Shown here piece by piece: positions 15,222 through 24,950 of a DNA stretch of 64,000 nucleotides. The number at the start of each line of letters is the position of its first letter. The stretch's first letter is position 1. Where the stretch lies: the NCBI GenBank assembly GCA_031422315.1, contig JANOQN010000016.1:75184-139183 (forward strand). The letters are read 5' to 3'. Both the position numbers and the translations under genes were made by a program. Below the pieces are notes generated by a model. It worked only from the letters and a program-made list of their open reading frames with translations. It was not told the DNA's origin and ran no database searches. Source of the DNA: JANNYA01 sp031422315. Lineage in GTDB: Bacteria > Pseudomonadota > Gammaproteobacteria > Xanthomonadales > SZUA-5.

Positions 15222-16322
15222 ATGGACTCGCTAACCCAAGCCGTGTTGGGCGCCACCGTCGCGGCTGCAATTTTACCGGCGAGCCGGACAAGGCGCGCAG
15301 CCATTTATGGCGCAGTGCTTGGCACCTTGCCGGATTTAGACGCGCTGGTGCATTTCGCCAATCCGGTCGATAGCTTCGTTTATCACCGTAGCGCGACGCA
15401 TTCACTGCTGGTTTTGAGCTTATTTGCACCGCTACTTTATGGGTTGATGCGTCGATTCGATGCCGCGTTAAAGCAAGATCAAACGCGTTGGCTGCTGGCG
15501 TTCTGGCTAGTGTTGATTACCCATCCGCTACTCGATTGGTTCACCAATTACGGTACACAGCTATTTTGGCCAATCGTTAAAACGCCGTTTGCGCTGAGCA
15601 GCGTTTTTATTATTGATCCGATTTATACCGTGCCGCTTTTGATTGCGAGTGTTGTAGCCTTGCGAGCGAAAGCGCTCATGACGCGTCAATACGCGCGGCG
15701 CGCTTGCATCATAGCGCTTACGTTTTCGCAAGCCTATCTGGGCTGGACGCTGATCGCGCAACACTGGATTCGCACGCGCGTGTTGGCTTTTGAATCGGTG
15801 CAAGCCATCGACGTGGTGGTATACGCTGCGCCGCTCACCAGCTTCGTCTATCGGGTGTTGATTCGGGAAGCGGATCCGCAATTAATGCAGCCACGCTACC
15901 GCGAAGCTTACATCTCGGTGTTTGCCGATTTGCCGCAAGCAGCGCCTGTTTGGCAAAGCATCGCGGCTTATCAGACTCCGCAATCGATGTCTGAAATAAA
16001 TATTACTAGTGGGCAAATTTGGGCTACACCTGAGCGCATCCAAGCCATTGAAAAAATCAGGGACTTTCAACGTTTGCGCGAGTTCAGCCAAGGCTTTTAC
16101 ACACTCAAGCTTGATGCGCAGAAAAAGATAGTTTTTAGCGATATACGCATGGGCAGCGATCCGAGCTATGTCTTCAATTTCGAAATCGCGAAGGTAACTA
16201 GCGATGGCAAGCTGCAAGAGGTTGGTAGCAGGCAGAAAGCTGGCCTGAGGCCCGATTGGCGAGCGGCAAAGTGGATTTTGCAGAGGATATACACGCCCGC
16301 AAAGAAATTGCCGCATACGTAA
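15222..16322 (+). CDS. Membrane-bound metal-dependent hydrolase (YdjM/DUF457 type)
   Basis: 366 residues. The N-terminus MDSLTQAVLGA, then LGTLPDLDAL (about 43-52) and YHRSATHSLL (about 64-73), supply the Asp and His residues of this family; HPLLDWFTNYGTQLFWP (about 106-122) is the fourth block. Four or five hydrophobic segments lie within residues 1-190, followed by a soluble C-terminal half. Family members are inner-membrane proteins with a putative metal site; the substrate is unknown. The ATG at 15222 has GAGA eight bases upstream; an 8-codon mini-ORF starting at 15208 with a better AAGGA site ends over this start. Confidence 0.85.
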   Translation: MDSLTQAVLGATVAAAILPASRTRRAAIYGAVLGTLPDLDALVHFANPVDSFVYHRSATHSLLVLSLFAPLLYGLMRRFDAALKQDQTRWLLAFWLVLITHPLLDWFTNYGTQLFWPIVKTPFALSSVFIIDPIYTVPLLIASVVALRAKALMTRQYARRACIIALTFSQAYLGWTLIAQHWIRTRVLAFESVQAIDVVVYAAPLTSFVYRVLIREADPQLMQPRYREAYISVFADLPQAAPVWQSIAAYQTPQSMSEINITSGQIWATPERIQAIEKIRDFQRLREFSQGFYTLKLDAQKKIVFSDIRMGSDPSYVFNFEIAKVTSDGKLQEVGSRQKAGLRPDWRAAKWILQRIYTPAKKLPHT

Positions 16323-16537
16323 GATTAAGTTAGCAATATTGGTTTATCCAAGCCATTACTAAACATGGGTAATAGTCTCGTCCGAGTATTTCCAGACTTT
16401 TTTGGAGGCGGAATCGATGCAATAGCCGAATGCAATCCAAGCATTAAATACCCAATTTCAGTGCGAGCTCAGAAATTTTAGCTAGGTTTCTTATCGACTT
16501 TAGCGCTGGCCCATAAGCACCAGTTTAAAGCTCACCG

Positions 16538-18757
16538 TCAAATCCCCCAACGCAATTTCACTAAAAACTGATCGGAATCGCGCAGCTCGAAGCTCTCTTG
16601 AAATAGCTCGAGTGCGCTGCGTGTGTCTTCTCGTTCTTGCTCAAAGCCACCGCGCGCGTAAACGATGTAAAGCTCGCGCAGCGGCGCAAATTCGTATTTG
16701 TAGCGCAGCTGCACGCCCAGATTTCGCACTTGCAGCGGCGCAATAACTGCATCGATCTGGGTCAGCGCGCCGCCCGGCGCTATTCGCACCGCGCGTGCAT
16801 TTCCGGCATGGATAACCAACGATTGCAGCTTAAGGCGCAGCTCATGTTTAAGGCTGGGTATCCAATTGACATTGACACTGCTGACTAGCTGAGTGCGTTT
16901 GTAACGTGCGAATAACCCGGAAATTCGCCCGCCGGGCAAGGCATCCGCACCGCGCCAAACGAGCCAATCCGGACTGCGGCGCCAGCGCAGGCTGCCATCT
17001 AAAGCCAGCGTTGCATTAGCTTGAAAACTTAAGCTTGTAACCACATTCCAAGCGCGCTCTCCTAAGCCCTCATCTAAATTGGCAACCGAGCCGCTGGCGC
17101 GCCATTTGCCAAGCTGCGGGCCTTGATAGGCGTGGCTCAAGCGCAGCCTTGAAGGCAAGCGCACTAGCCCATTGCCGCGTGAAATTAGATTGTCAAAACC
17201 TGCGGCATTCCAAAGAACCTGCGTGCTGGCGAATCCGCCGTTGGCGGCATTGAATTGCCGATACGCAAAGACGTTATCGGACAGGCGATCGCCACGATCA
17301 TTGGCATTGGCGTTGTACTGAAAGCTATAGCTAATCGCTGCGCCATTAGGGCGCACAGCTTGAGGCCGCCAAGTACTGCCGACATTAATGCTGTTGAAGT
17401 CGGCCATCGCCAAATAGCCGAAATCGTTAAAGTTTAGCTTCCTACCGTAATGGCTTAACACGCTGCCGAAATCCCAGGCTTTACTGGTGTAGCCCCAGCT
17501 TGCCGTGCCGCCAAAGTCCTGGCTTTTGGTTTCAGTCATGCCAAGCACCGATTCACGATCACTCGCGACCAGCAGTGCATCAAAACTATGCTGCTCACCT
17601 GCCCGCACTTTAAAATCCATGCCTTGCACCAGCGCGTCTAGTCCGAACCGGTCAGTCACTTTTGTTAGCACATAGCCTGCGCTAAAAACTTGCCCCGGCA
17701 GCGATGCGCGTGCGGCTAGGAAATCTTTGCCGCCGGTCTCGCTTTCACTAGCGGCGAATGCGCCGTATTCAAACCGCTGCGTTGATCCGATCGCTTTTAT
17801 CGCGCCATCCAATTCACTTTGTGCACCCACGCGCCTTGTATAAATCAGCTGATTAAAGTTTTTATCTCGCACGTCAAAGAACGCCTGATTCTCAGTGAAA
17901 AATGGCCGCTTATCGGAAAAAGCCACTTCAACCGCGTCAAAATTCACCACTAGCTGATCTGATTCCACTTGACCAAAGTCAGGCCGCACGGCGGCTGTCA
18001 ACGCGAACGCGCCGCTGGGCCGCCACGACACATCTGCGCCAGTACGCGTACTCATTTGATGATCGACAAAATCATAAGTCGCGCTCGTATACGGCACTAC
18101 GCTAAGCGCGCTTTGCTGAAAACTAGCAATGCTCAGCTCGGCAAAATCCGATAGATAGCGGCTTTGTTGCTCGCTTATTGCCGGGTAGGAATAGCGCTCG
18201 CCTGAATTCCATAATGCGCGGACAAAGTTCACACCAATGGCGCGCTTCTCGCTCCTTGTTCCCTGCATCGGCACACTGGACCATGGAATCAAAAGCTCTA
18301 CCGTCCAGCCCGAGCTCGTACTCGCCACTGCCGATTGCCAAACCCCGTCCCAGTCGGTGCTAAAGGTGTTTTCGCCGCTCCAAATGCCGTCTCGCTGCGC
18401 ACCTCCCGCGCTAACGGTGAATTCATAAGCACGGTTGCGATTACCATCAAAATCAATAATCGCGCTTACCGCATCGCTATTCGGCTGCGCATCGCGCGCT
18501 CTGGCATCGGCGCTGCGGGAATCCGCATCAGGCTGCTCACAGACAAACGCAATCGCCAAGCCTTCTGGCAAAGCCAGCACTTTCACCACAGTAGGCAAGC
18601 GCGCTGGCGTGCGATTAAACGGCAGCGTCAGCGCAAAATCGGTGATCTGGGTTGCCTGTGCCCACTGCGCCTCAGTCAACACGCCATTGATCTCAATGCC
18701 TGCGGTCGCGCTGTTAAGTGCCGCTAGTGCAGCAAAAGTGACAAGTGATGGAAACAC
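16538..18757 (-). CDS. DUF5916-type outer-membrane protein with CBM9-like N-terminus
   Basis: 739 residues from a GTG at 18757. A short signal peptide (to about residue 19) is followed by a CBM9-like domain (GIEINGVLTEAQWAQA..., about 20-215) and then a long region of alternating strands typical of a beta-barrel, with FTENQAFFDVRD and LIYTRRVG motifs characteristic of DUF5916 proteins. The C-terminus ends in FLVKLRWGI, with alternating hydrophobics as in outer-membrane proteins, although the last residue is Ile, not Phe. Function unknown; such proteins are thought to sit in the outer membrane of proteobacteria and Bacteroidota. No neighbour explains its role. The upstream 280 bases hold no recognisable gene. 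Confidence 0.8.
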   Translation of the reverse strand: MFPSLVTFAALAALNSATAGIEINGVLTEAQWAQATQITDFALTLPFNRTPARLPTVVKVLALPEGLAIAFVCEQPDADSRSADARARDAQPNSDAVSAIIDFDGNRNRAYEFTVSAGGAQRDGIWSGENTFSTDWDGVWQSAVASTSSGWTVELLIPWSSVPMQGTRSEKRAIGVNFVRALWNSGERYSYPAISEQQSRYLSDFAELSIASFQQSALSVVPYTSATYDFVDHQMSTRTGADVSWRPSGAFALTAAVRPDFGQVESDQLVVNFDAVEVAFSDKRPFFTENQAFFDVRDKNFNQLIYTRRVGAQSELDGAIKAIGSTQRFEYGAFAASESETGGKDFLAARASLPGQVFSAGYVLTKVTDRFGLDALVQGMDFKVRAGEQHSFDALLVASDRESVLGMTETKSQDFGGTASWGYTSKAWDFGSVLSHYGRKLNFNDFGYLAMADFNSINVGSTWRPQAVRPNGAAISYSFQYNANANDRGDRLSDNVFAYRQFNAANGGFASTQVLWNAAGFDNLISRGNGLVRLPSRLRLSHAYQGPQLGKWRASGSVANLDEGLGERAWNVVTSLSFQANATLALDGSLRWRRSPDWLVWRGADALPGGRISGLFARYKRTQLVSSVNVNWIPSLKHELRLKLQSLVIHAGNARAVRIAPGGALTQIDAVIAPLQVRNLGVQLRYKYEFAPLRELYIVYARGGFEQEREDTRSALELFQESFELRDSDQFLVKLRWGI

Positions 18758-19039
18758 AAAGCTCGCAAATGGCCTACTGGCCTAGATTGGAGCTTGGTTT
18801 ACGCAATATCTGGGCCAGATTAGCTTTGTATTTGGGGTTAAAACGCATATTTCCGCAATTTATCTCCGCTGCTGATCTGCGCGTTGCAAACTCTCTGTCC
18901 GGCAATGCGTTAGCACCGTGGCACAACTCGTTGAACGCTTGTTTGCAGATGTCAGCCGTAAAACCCGCTACTTCACAGCAGTAGGCAGCGAAGGCAGTAC
19001 ACTTTTTGTTTGCCTTGGCAAATCAAATTACAGAAACGC

Positions 19040-19642
19040 TCAAAGCGCACTCGGCCTAACAAATTGACCAATACTGCCGAGCACCCGTTTGATACCGCGC
19101 CAAAGTTTTGGTAGCAACCAAACCATCGCTGCGATAAAAACAATCAGCAAGCCGACAAAAACTATCGGATGGCTGTAAGCCAACCAAAGCCCGGCAAGCA
19201 GTAGGCTTTCTTCACCCAAGGATGCGGCGATGTTGCTGAAAGGCTCAGGCGAAGTGTTGATCATAGCGCGGCTACCGGCTTTGGTGGCGTGTGTGGCACC
19301 CGCTAACGTGCCGCCCAACAGGGCAATCAGCGTTGCGGTGACTGGATCACCCGCATCAAACGCGCCCATGGCCAGCATGGCACCGGCCGGAATGCGCGCG
19401 AAGGTTTGAATCGAATCCCACATGCTGTCGACGTAGGGGATTTTGTCCGCCAAAAATTCAACCACCGTTAGGCCGCCCGCCACACTTAGCACGATGGGAT
19501 TACTCAAAATCGCGAGCGAATCGGGCAGTGAAATATAGCCAAATTTCGCCAGCATGCCGGTGACAAACACTGTCAGATAAAGCCGTAGACCGCTGGCCCA
19601 GCTTAAGCCGCCCGCAAGGGCTAAATTTGATATGAGATCCAT
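19040..19642 (-). CDS. DUF4126 family membrane protein
   Basis: 200 residues with about five hydrophobic segments. The DUF4126 pattern is visible: GLSWASGLRLYLTVFVTG at the N-terminus, VLSVAGGLTVVEFLADKIPYVDSMWDSIQTF in the middle and a glycine-rich LIALLGGTLAGATHATKAGSRAMINTSPEPFSN loop. Function unknown. Its ATG lies 15 bases after the stop of the truncated ADP-ribosylglycohydrolase gene on the same strand, which suggests the upstream gene lost its 3' part by a deletion that brought the two together. Confidence 0.85.
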   Translation of the reverse strand: MDLISNLALAGGLSWASGLRLYLTVFVTGMLAKFGYISLPDSLAILSNPIVLSVAGGLTVVEFLADKIPYVDSMWDSIQTFARIPAGAMLAMGAFDAGDPVTATLIALLGGTLAGATHATKAGSRAMINTSPEPFSNIAASLGEESLLLAGLWLAYSHPIVFVGLLIVFIAAMVWLLPKLWRGIKRVLGSIGQFVRPSAL

Positions 19643-19657
19643 GCGCGGTAGTTTAAA

Positions 19658-20056
19658 TTAAAATTGCAGGTCGTCTACCAATTCAACAGAAAACACACCG
19701 CTGTGCATGGGCTTGTAGCCAAGCAAGAGTTTCAAGCACGCGCGCAATGTCGCAAAGCCAACGCCTGCGGGCACGGCCAGCAGCCAAGCGCGCAGCTGGC
19801 CCGCAAGTGCCGTGCTAAAAACCTCGACATCGCCTGCGGCCACAATGAGCGCTTGCGCTGTCATGGCTGCGTGTTCGGTGTCATCAGAAATCATGCCGAA
19901 GCCAAAGCACAGCTTGAAGCGATCTGGCGCACCCAGCAGCCTTTTCCCGCGCGCTTTGCTAAGCCCCTCAAAAGGTAGCCCAAGTGCATCGCCTACTGCG
20001 GTACCTAACAAACATCCTAGCAGTGCGTCTGATTTTTCGGGCAATTTTTCCAGCAT
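19658..20056 (-). pseudogene. Truncated ADP-ribosylglycohydrolase (N-terminal third only)
   Basis: 132 residues. The N-terminus LLGCLLGTAVGDALGLPFEGL and FGMISDDTEHAAMTAQAL are the start of the ADP-ribosyl-GH (DraG/MacroD-unrelated) fold, including the first Mg-binding SDDT motif. Full-length members run to ~300 residues or more and need a second acidic cluster (GGDTDT-type) near the C-terminus, absent here. The family sequence stops at KPMHSGVFS, where full-length proteins continue with AGNGPAMR-like residues; the last 9 residues are unrelated. It is therefore most likely non-functional. A short bona fide protein cannot be excluded, since the reading frame itself is intact. Confidence 0.75.
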
Positions 20057-20118
20057 GTGTTGTGCTTTGTGGTGTTGATGATTGCGATAAGACTGCAGCT
20101 ATGCTGGAAAGTTGCGCT

Positions 20119-21081
20119 TCAATGACAATCCCAGCTGTAGGCCACACGACTAAAATCACCGCGTTTTAAGTCTTCAGGCGCAATAAAAAAGTTTGCAACG
20201 CCAACATCACCCCACATCATATTGACCGAATCATCGCTGTCTAGTTGCAGCAAAAGCTCCATGCCTTCAGCACTGCGCGGATCTTCTTGAGTGAAGTACG
20301 GGTAGCCACCCAACTTATGGCCAGAACCATCTAGCGCATCACCGAGCAAATCGGTCAGCGAATCCTCACTAACGCCATGTTGGTGCGCATACTCCTCCAG
20401 CGAATCTATATATGATCTACCGTCGAAAATCTCATCAATGCGAAAGTCCCCGATAGAAATATGTTCGCTTTGTTTGGTGAATTGCATTTGATACGGTTGT
20501 GCAGGCTGATGTGGCAGACGCTCGGATCGCCGAGCAGGCAGAACCTTGAATTCGTCATCCAGCTCTGCCCAATGCACCACCTTAAAGTAGCGCTGCTCCG
20601 CAAGCGAGTTGATATCCAGGTTTTTGCCGAAATTCGCGCCATAGAACTCAGTTTGCTGAATAAAGATTTGCAGCAACCCAGTCCGAGGAAAATCGGGCAG
20701 CTCAGGCACTTGATCTAGTCTTAATTGCATCAACAGAAACAGCGGCTGACCGTCTTGGTCGACTGGCTCTGCCTTATGTTTTGGCCAATACGCCGAGCCA
20801 CCCAACTTGCTAGTCGTCGGATTATCAATCGCCATTTTTGCGAAACTAATTTGCACGGCCGCTCGCAATGTGGAATCCAATTTACTTTTGTAAGGCAGCA
20901 AAAATGCGTCCAGATCAGCTGGCGTCGCAGGGCGACCTGCAAGCGCTTTAGATGCAGCAGTGGAGCCCTGCGCTAGGGTTTTGCCCTGTTTCGCATCCAT
21001 GCGCGCGGGAGCTGCTTTGCGGTGCCACATAATTGCTGCAAATATGACTGCCAAAAGCACAAGCAAACCTGTAAATTTCAT
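20119..21081 (-). CDS. YwqG-like (DUF1963) protein with N-terminal membrane anchor
   Basis: 320 residues starting at the ATG at 21081, which has AAGGGCG eight bases upstream; an in-frame start at 21105 is less likely. Residues 1-20 are a hydrophobic anchor or uncleaved signal. The body shows DUF1963 features: SKLGGSAYWPK, PLFLLMQLRLDQVPELPDFPRTGLLQIF, a late HKLGGYPYFTQEDPR and LLLQLDSDDSVNMMWGDVGVANFFI. This family is usually cytoplasmic and of unknown function; the anchored form is slightly unusual. The 277 bases between it and kdpE hold a small AGCCGCA/TGCGGCT hairpin at 21268-21289 but no gene. Confidence 0.8.
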   Translation of the reverse strand: MKFTGLLVLLAVIFAAIMWHRKAAPARMDAKQGKTLAQGSTAASKALAGRPATPADLDAFLLPYKSKLDSTLRAAVQISFAKMAIDNPTTSKLGGSAYWPKHKAEPVDQDGQPLFLLMQLRLDQVPELPDFPRTGLLQIFIQQTEFYGANFGKNLDINSLAEQRYFKVVHWAELDDEFKVLPARRSERLPHQPAQPYQMQFTKQSEHISIGDFRIDEIFDGRSYIDSLEEYAHQHGVSEDSLTDLLGDALDGSGHKLGGYPYFTQEDPRSAEGMELLLQLDSDDSVNMMWGDVGVANFFIAPEDLKRGDFSRVAYSWDCH

Positions 21082-21358
21082 AAACACGCCCTTAACATTG
21101 AGCACTGAAAAGTATCAGAAAAAAGCTCGCCAACCGCTTGTTTTGCAGCCATCGCTAGAAAAATTTAACTTACTTAGACAACTAATCATTCAGTTTGGAA
21201 AGGCATTGATTGCACTGTTTTTGGTTTTTGCCATTTTTACGGTTTCTGTCTATCACGTTGAAAATTCAGCCGCAAAAAAAGCTGCGGCTCAATCAAACAA
21301 GCACGCCTTGATTAGCATCAAGTATTGCAGGTTATCGCTTTGCTCCGCCCAGCCTAGG

Positions 21359-22063
21359 TTATGGCGCTGCACCGAACACAAACCGATAACCCACACCTAT
21401 TTCAGTCAACAAATGCTTGGGCATGGAAGGATTTACTTCGATTTTTTTGCGCAAGTTTGCCATGTGCACGCGCACGTAGTGGGCATCTTCAGTATGGCTT
21501 GGGCCCCACAGCGCTTTGAGCAGCTGACGGTGCGTGAGTACGCGATCTGCTTGGCTGACAAGGTGGGTTAGCAATCGATACTCAATAGGTGTCAAGTGCA
21601 TTGGCTCGCCGGCGCGTTCGACGCTGCGTTTCGCTAAATCGAGGCGAATAGCGCCAAAACAAATCACTGCAGCGCCGGTGTCGGTGCGCTCACCGTGGCG
21701 GCGCAGCTGGGCTCTGACTCTGGCTAGTAACTCGCCCGCGCCAAAGGGTTTGACTAGAAAATCATCAGCGCCAGCGTCGAGTGCGGTAATTTTTTCGGAT
21801 TCTGCGCTGCGCGCTGACAGCACAATGATTGGCAGCACAGAGAACGCGCGCAGGCTACGAATTAAATCGATGCCATCGCCATCAGGCAATCCTAAATCCA
21901 GCACCAGCAAATCCGGACGGCGCGTGCCAGCATCCATCAAGCCGCGTTTTAAGGTGTCGCATTCGTGTACTTCATAGCCTTCATTTTCCAGCGCCATGCG
22001 GACGAATCGGCGGATATCGATTTCATCTTCGACAATTAAAATGCGGGCGCGCGGCTCAGTCAT
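21359..22063 (-). CDS. kdpE: KdpE, response regulator of potassium transport
   Basis: 234 residues. Receiver domain with Asp56 (VLDLGLPDGDG) and DDFLVKPF; C-terminal winged helix with LTPIEYRLLTHLV and HMANLRKKIE...EIGVGYRFV, the KdpE signature. It starts 18 bases after the kdpD stop and is the last gene of the kdp operon. KdpD phosphorylates it under K+ limitation or osmotic stress, and it activates kdpFABC in other bacteria. Here regulators and transporter share one strand and probably one transcript, so the system may amplify its own expression. Confidence 0.95.
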   Translation of the reverse strand: MTEPRARILIVEDEIDIRRFVRMALENEGYEVHECDTLKRGLMDAGTRRPDLLVLDLGLPDGDGIDLIRSLRAFSVLPIIVLSARSAESEKITALDAGADDFLVKPFGAGELLARVRAQLRRHGERTDTGAAVICFGAIRLDLAKRSVERAGEPMHLTPIEYRLLTHLVSQADRVLTHRQLLKALWGPSHTEDAHYVRVHMANLRKKIEVNPSMPKHLLTEIGVGYRFVFGAAP

Positions 22064-22081
22064 CGTGTTTGCTTGTAAAAA

Positions 22082-24883
22082 TTAAGAATGGCCAATCGAA
22101 ACCGGTTCGAACTCAGCTGGTAGTGGAGGCGGAACCCCAACTGGCAGCCGGATAGTAAACCGTGCGCCGCCTTCAGTGCGGTTCTCGCCGTGAACCGTGC
22201 CGCCGTGAACGCGCAAAACAGCTCTGCAAATCGCCAAACCCAAACCCACGCCGGGCTGCGCGCTTTCTTTAATGCCGCGCTCAAATTTGTTAAAGATGGC
22301 GTCTTCACGGCCAATCGGCAGGCCTGCGCCGCTGTCGTCTAGATAGAGTTCAACGAACGCCTCTTTTTGCGCAGCGCTGATCGCAACCTCGCTTCCCGCG
22401 GGCGTGTATTTGGCAATATTTTCGATCAGGTTGACGAACACGCGCTCCATTAAGACCGCATCAAGATTTAATAGCGGCAGCGAATCTGGCAGCGTCACGC
22501 TCACGCTGCGCCCGGCCAATAGCGGCTGGCATTGCTGCAAGGCGCTGCCGATCACTTCCTCAATCGGCTGCCATTGCTTATTGAGCTGCACCGCACCAGC
22601 TTCTAGCTTGGCCATGTCGAGCAAATTATTAACCAGCCGATTCATGCGCAGCGCCGAGCTTGCGATGGCAGCGGCAATTTCACGCTGCTGCTCACTTAAC
22701 TCGGGCTTGGTCAGGCCAAAGCTGTCGGCCATGCCCACTAATGCCGTGAGCGGTGTGCGCAAATCATGCGAAATGGCGGATAGCAATGAATTGCGCAGGC
22801 GCTCAGATTCAATTTGCACCGTGCTGGCCTGCGCTACTTCAACATAGTGAATGCGCTCTAATGAGATAGCTAACAATGAGGCGCAGGTGTCCAATAGCTG
22901 GCGCTGCTCTGGGCTCATCAGCCCGGAGCCATTTCGACGCTGCGATGCAGCGTGCAAACTCGCTTGCGAAGCCCCGGCTTGCACTGTACCGGTTTGCTGC
23001 GCACCGGTCTGAATCGCCAACGCACCGCGCAGGCGCATCGGCGCCTTTAGCGGCAGCCACAAACAGGAGCCCGCAGGCAGCGTGTCGGTGCCGCGCCCCG
23101 CAGGTTCACCGCGCCGAAAACAGTACTCCGCTGCGCTCATATCCAAATCACCGCTGAGATCTAAACTGGCGCCGGGCAGCAATATCAGCCGATCATTCGC
23201 ATCTGCCACCAGCAGTGCGGAGCGCGCGTTGAACTCGCTTTGCAAAAAACGCTCGCCAATTTCGGCGACCTGTTCGGGCATGAGCGCGGCCGATAAATCA
23301 CGTGACATTTGATAGAGCGCACGCACACGCTGCTCACGCGCGCTCGCCGCTTGCGCCTGCACTTTCAAGCCCGCCGTTAGCTGCCCGATAACCAACGCCA
23401 CCACCAGCATGACCGCAAACGTAAGCAGGTACTGCGCATCTTGCACGGCAAATGAAAAACGCGGTGGGACAAAGTAAAAGTCGAAAAAACCAACGCCCAA
23501 AAACGCCGCCAATACCGCCGGGCCGCGGCCAAAATTCAGTGCAACGCCAACCACCGTCAGCAAAAACAACATGACGATATTGGTCAGTTCAAGCACTTGC
23601 GCAAGCGGCGCGGTAACGAGCGCAGTCAATCCACACGCCAGTGCGGCAGCGAAATAGCCACGCCAGCGCATCGGTGGTGCTTGCTGCTTGGCGTCAAATT
23701 TACTGGCGCGCACGCTTGCCGTCGAAACCATAGCAACTTGCAGTACGTCCAACTCGTTCGCGATTGCCATCACTTGCTCGGCGAGCGGGCTCTGCCAGGG
23801 CCATTGGGTTTTTTCACGGCCAATGACTAGGCGCGATAAGTTGTGCTCGCGCGCGTAACGCACCAGCACTTTGGCAGCGTTCGGCCCTGCTCGGGTGGCG
23901 GTCATTGCGCCCAGTTCTGCGGCTAATTTGAGCGCGCGAATCGCCGCCTGCGCGGCCGGTGAATCCGGCTGCAAGTCGGGCGTTTCAACGTGTAGCGCAT
24001 GCCAGGGCAAACCCATCTGCGCCGCCAATCTCGCGCAACGTCGCACGACTTTTTCACCGCCCACACTTCCACTGACGCAGGCTAGCAGCGCTTCGCGATT
24101 AGTCCACACAGGGCTAATGGAGCGCGTGCGTCGATAGGCCTGCATTTCATCGTCAACGCGATCGGCGGTGCGGCGCAGCGCCAGCTCGCGCAGCGCAAGC
24201 AAATTGCCTTTTCGGAAAAAATTTGCCGCGGCTCGCTCGGCTTGCTGCGGCAAATACACCTTGCCAGCTTTTAAGCGCGCTAGCAGCTCATCGGGCGGCA
24301 AATCCACGACCACAACTTCATCAGCCAGATCGAAGACCCGATCCGGCACTGTTTCCAACACGCGAATGCCAGTGATGCCGCTAACAATATCGTTGAGGCT
24401 TTCCAAATGCTGCACGTTGAGCGTAGACCACACATCCACGCCCGCGTCCAGCAGTTCTTCGACATCTTGCCAGCGCTTTGGGTGGCGTGAACCTGCCGCA
24501 TTGCTGTGCGCCAGCTCGTCAATCAATATCAGCGCTTCCGCGTGGGTTTTTGCATACGCTAGCGCGCCATCTAGATCAAATTCCAGCTGCGTTTGTTCAC
24601 GTCCGTTGGCCTGCTTGGCGGGTAGCGCTTTCATGGGCAAAACTGGCAAATCGCGCGACGCCGCTTCGGTTTCCACGCGCCCATGCGTCACAACCACACC
24701 CACGATTAAATTCACGCCCTGCGCCTTTGCCGCGCGCGCCGCAGTCAGCATGGCGTAGGTTTTGCCGACTCCGGCCGAAGCACCAAAAAACAGCTTCAAG
24801 CGGCCGCGCTGCGCTAGCGCTTCATCGGATTTGAGCTGCCGCAATAGCGCGTCAGGGTCAGGGCGGGTTTCGAGGTCGGTCAT
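22082..24883 (-). CDS. kdpD: KdpD, potassium sensor histidine kinase
   Basis: 933 residues. The order is the family's: KdpD domain with Walker A GASAGVGKT (34-42), a universal-stress-like domain (about 265-390), four closely spaced membrane helices (about 405-500), a GAF-like domain, then the kinase core with His706 (ISHDLRTPLTAL), NLIENIAKYT, and DDSGAGLP/GVGLGLAICRAV ATP-lid motifs. A low-complexity Gln/Thr/Ala insertion (QTGAQQTGTVQAGAS, in the GAF-kinase linker) is not usual in E. coli KdpD. It senses low K+ and turgor. It starts 146 bases after the kdpC stop, a gap that contains a repeat end at 24951. Confidence 0.95.
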   Translation of the reverse strand: MTDLETRPDPDALLRQLKSDEALAQRGRLKLFFGASAGVGKTYAMLTAARAAKAQGVNLIVGVVVTHGRVETEAASRDLPVLPMKALPAKQANGREQTQLEFDLDGALAYAKTHAEALILIDELAHSNAAGSRHPKRWQDVEELLDAGVDVWSTLNVQHLESLNDIVSGITGIRVLETVPDRVFDLADEVVVVDLPPDELLARLKAGKVYLPQQAERAAANFFRKGNLLALRELALRRTADRVDDEMQAYRRTRSISPVWTNREALLACVSGSVGGEKVVRRCARLAAQMGLPWHALHVETPDLQPDSPAAQAAIRALKLAAELGAMTATRAGPNAAKVLVRYAREHNLSRLVIGREKTQWPWQSPLAEQVMAIANELDVLQVAMVSTASVRASKFDAKQQAPPMRWRGYFAAALACGLTALVTAPLAQVLELTNIVMLFLLTVVGVALNFGRGPAVLAAFLGVGFFDFYFVPPRFSFAVQDAQYLLTFAVMLVVALVIGQLTAGLKVQAQAASAREQRVRALYQMSRDLSAALMPEQVAEIGERFLQSEFNARSALLVADANDRLILLPGASLDLSGDLDMSAAEYCFRRGEPAGRGTDTLPAGSCLWLPLKAPMRLRGALAIQTGAQQTGTVQAGASQASLHAASQRRNGSGLMSPEQRQLLDTCASLLAISLERIHYVEVAQASTVQIESERLRNSLLSAISHDLRTPLTALVGMADSFGLTKPELSEQQREIAAAIASSALRMNRLVNNLLDMAKLEAGAVQLNKQWQPIEEVIGSALQQCQPLLAGRSVSVTLPDSLPLLNLDAVLMERVFVNLIENIAKYTPAGSEVAISAAQKEAFVELYLDDSGAGLPIGREDAIFNKFERGIKESAQPGVGLGLAICRAVLRVHGGTVHGENRTEGGARFTIRLPVGVPPPLPAEFEPVSIGHS

Positions 24884-24950
24884 AATAGGGTGTCTGAATT
24901 TGGGGCTTTTGATTGTGAGTTAGCTAGCTAGTCCCGAACGTTTGTGGAAG

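Noticed and set aside
16365..16481. 38-codon plus-strand frame starting MGNSLVRVF
   Set aside because: No ribosome site, no recognised homologue, located after the YdjM-like gene and before a convergent gene; chance cannot be excluded.
18745..18984. 79-codon plus-strand frame starting MMETQSSQ
   Set aside because: Overlaps the GTG start of the DUF5916 gene in antisense and has no motif; I see nothing in the 280-base gap between that gene and DUF4126.
21268..21289. AGCCGCA/TGCGGCT hairpin downstream of kdpE
   Set aside because: The 7-bp stem has an A-rich loop and no T-run after it on the minus strand, so it is not called as a terminator.
20960..21571. Plus-strand open frame of ~200 codons between the YwqG-like gene and kdpE
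   Set aside because: It overlaps the 3' end of kdpE and the 5' end of the YwqG-like gene in antisense; composition and lack of any motif indicate a shadow frame.
24168..24758. Long plus-strand frame antisense to kdpD
   Set aside because: Ser/Ala-rich translation typical of antisense reading of GC-rich coding DNA; kdpD is clearly the real gene.
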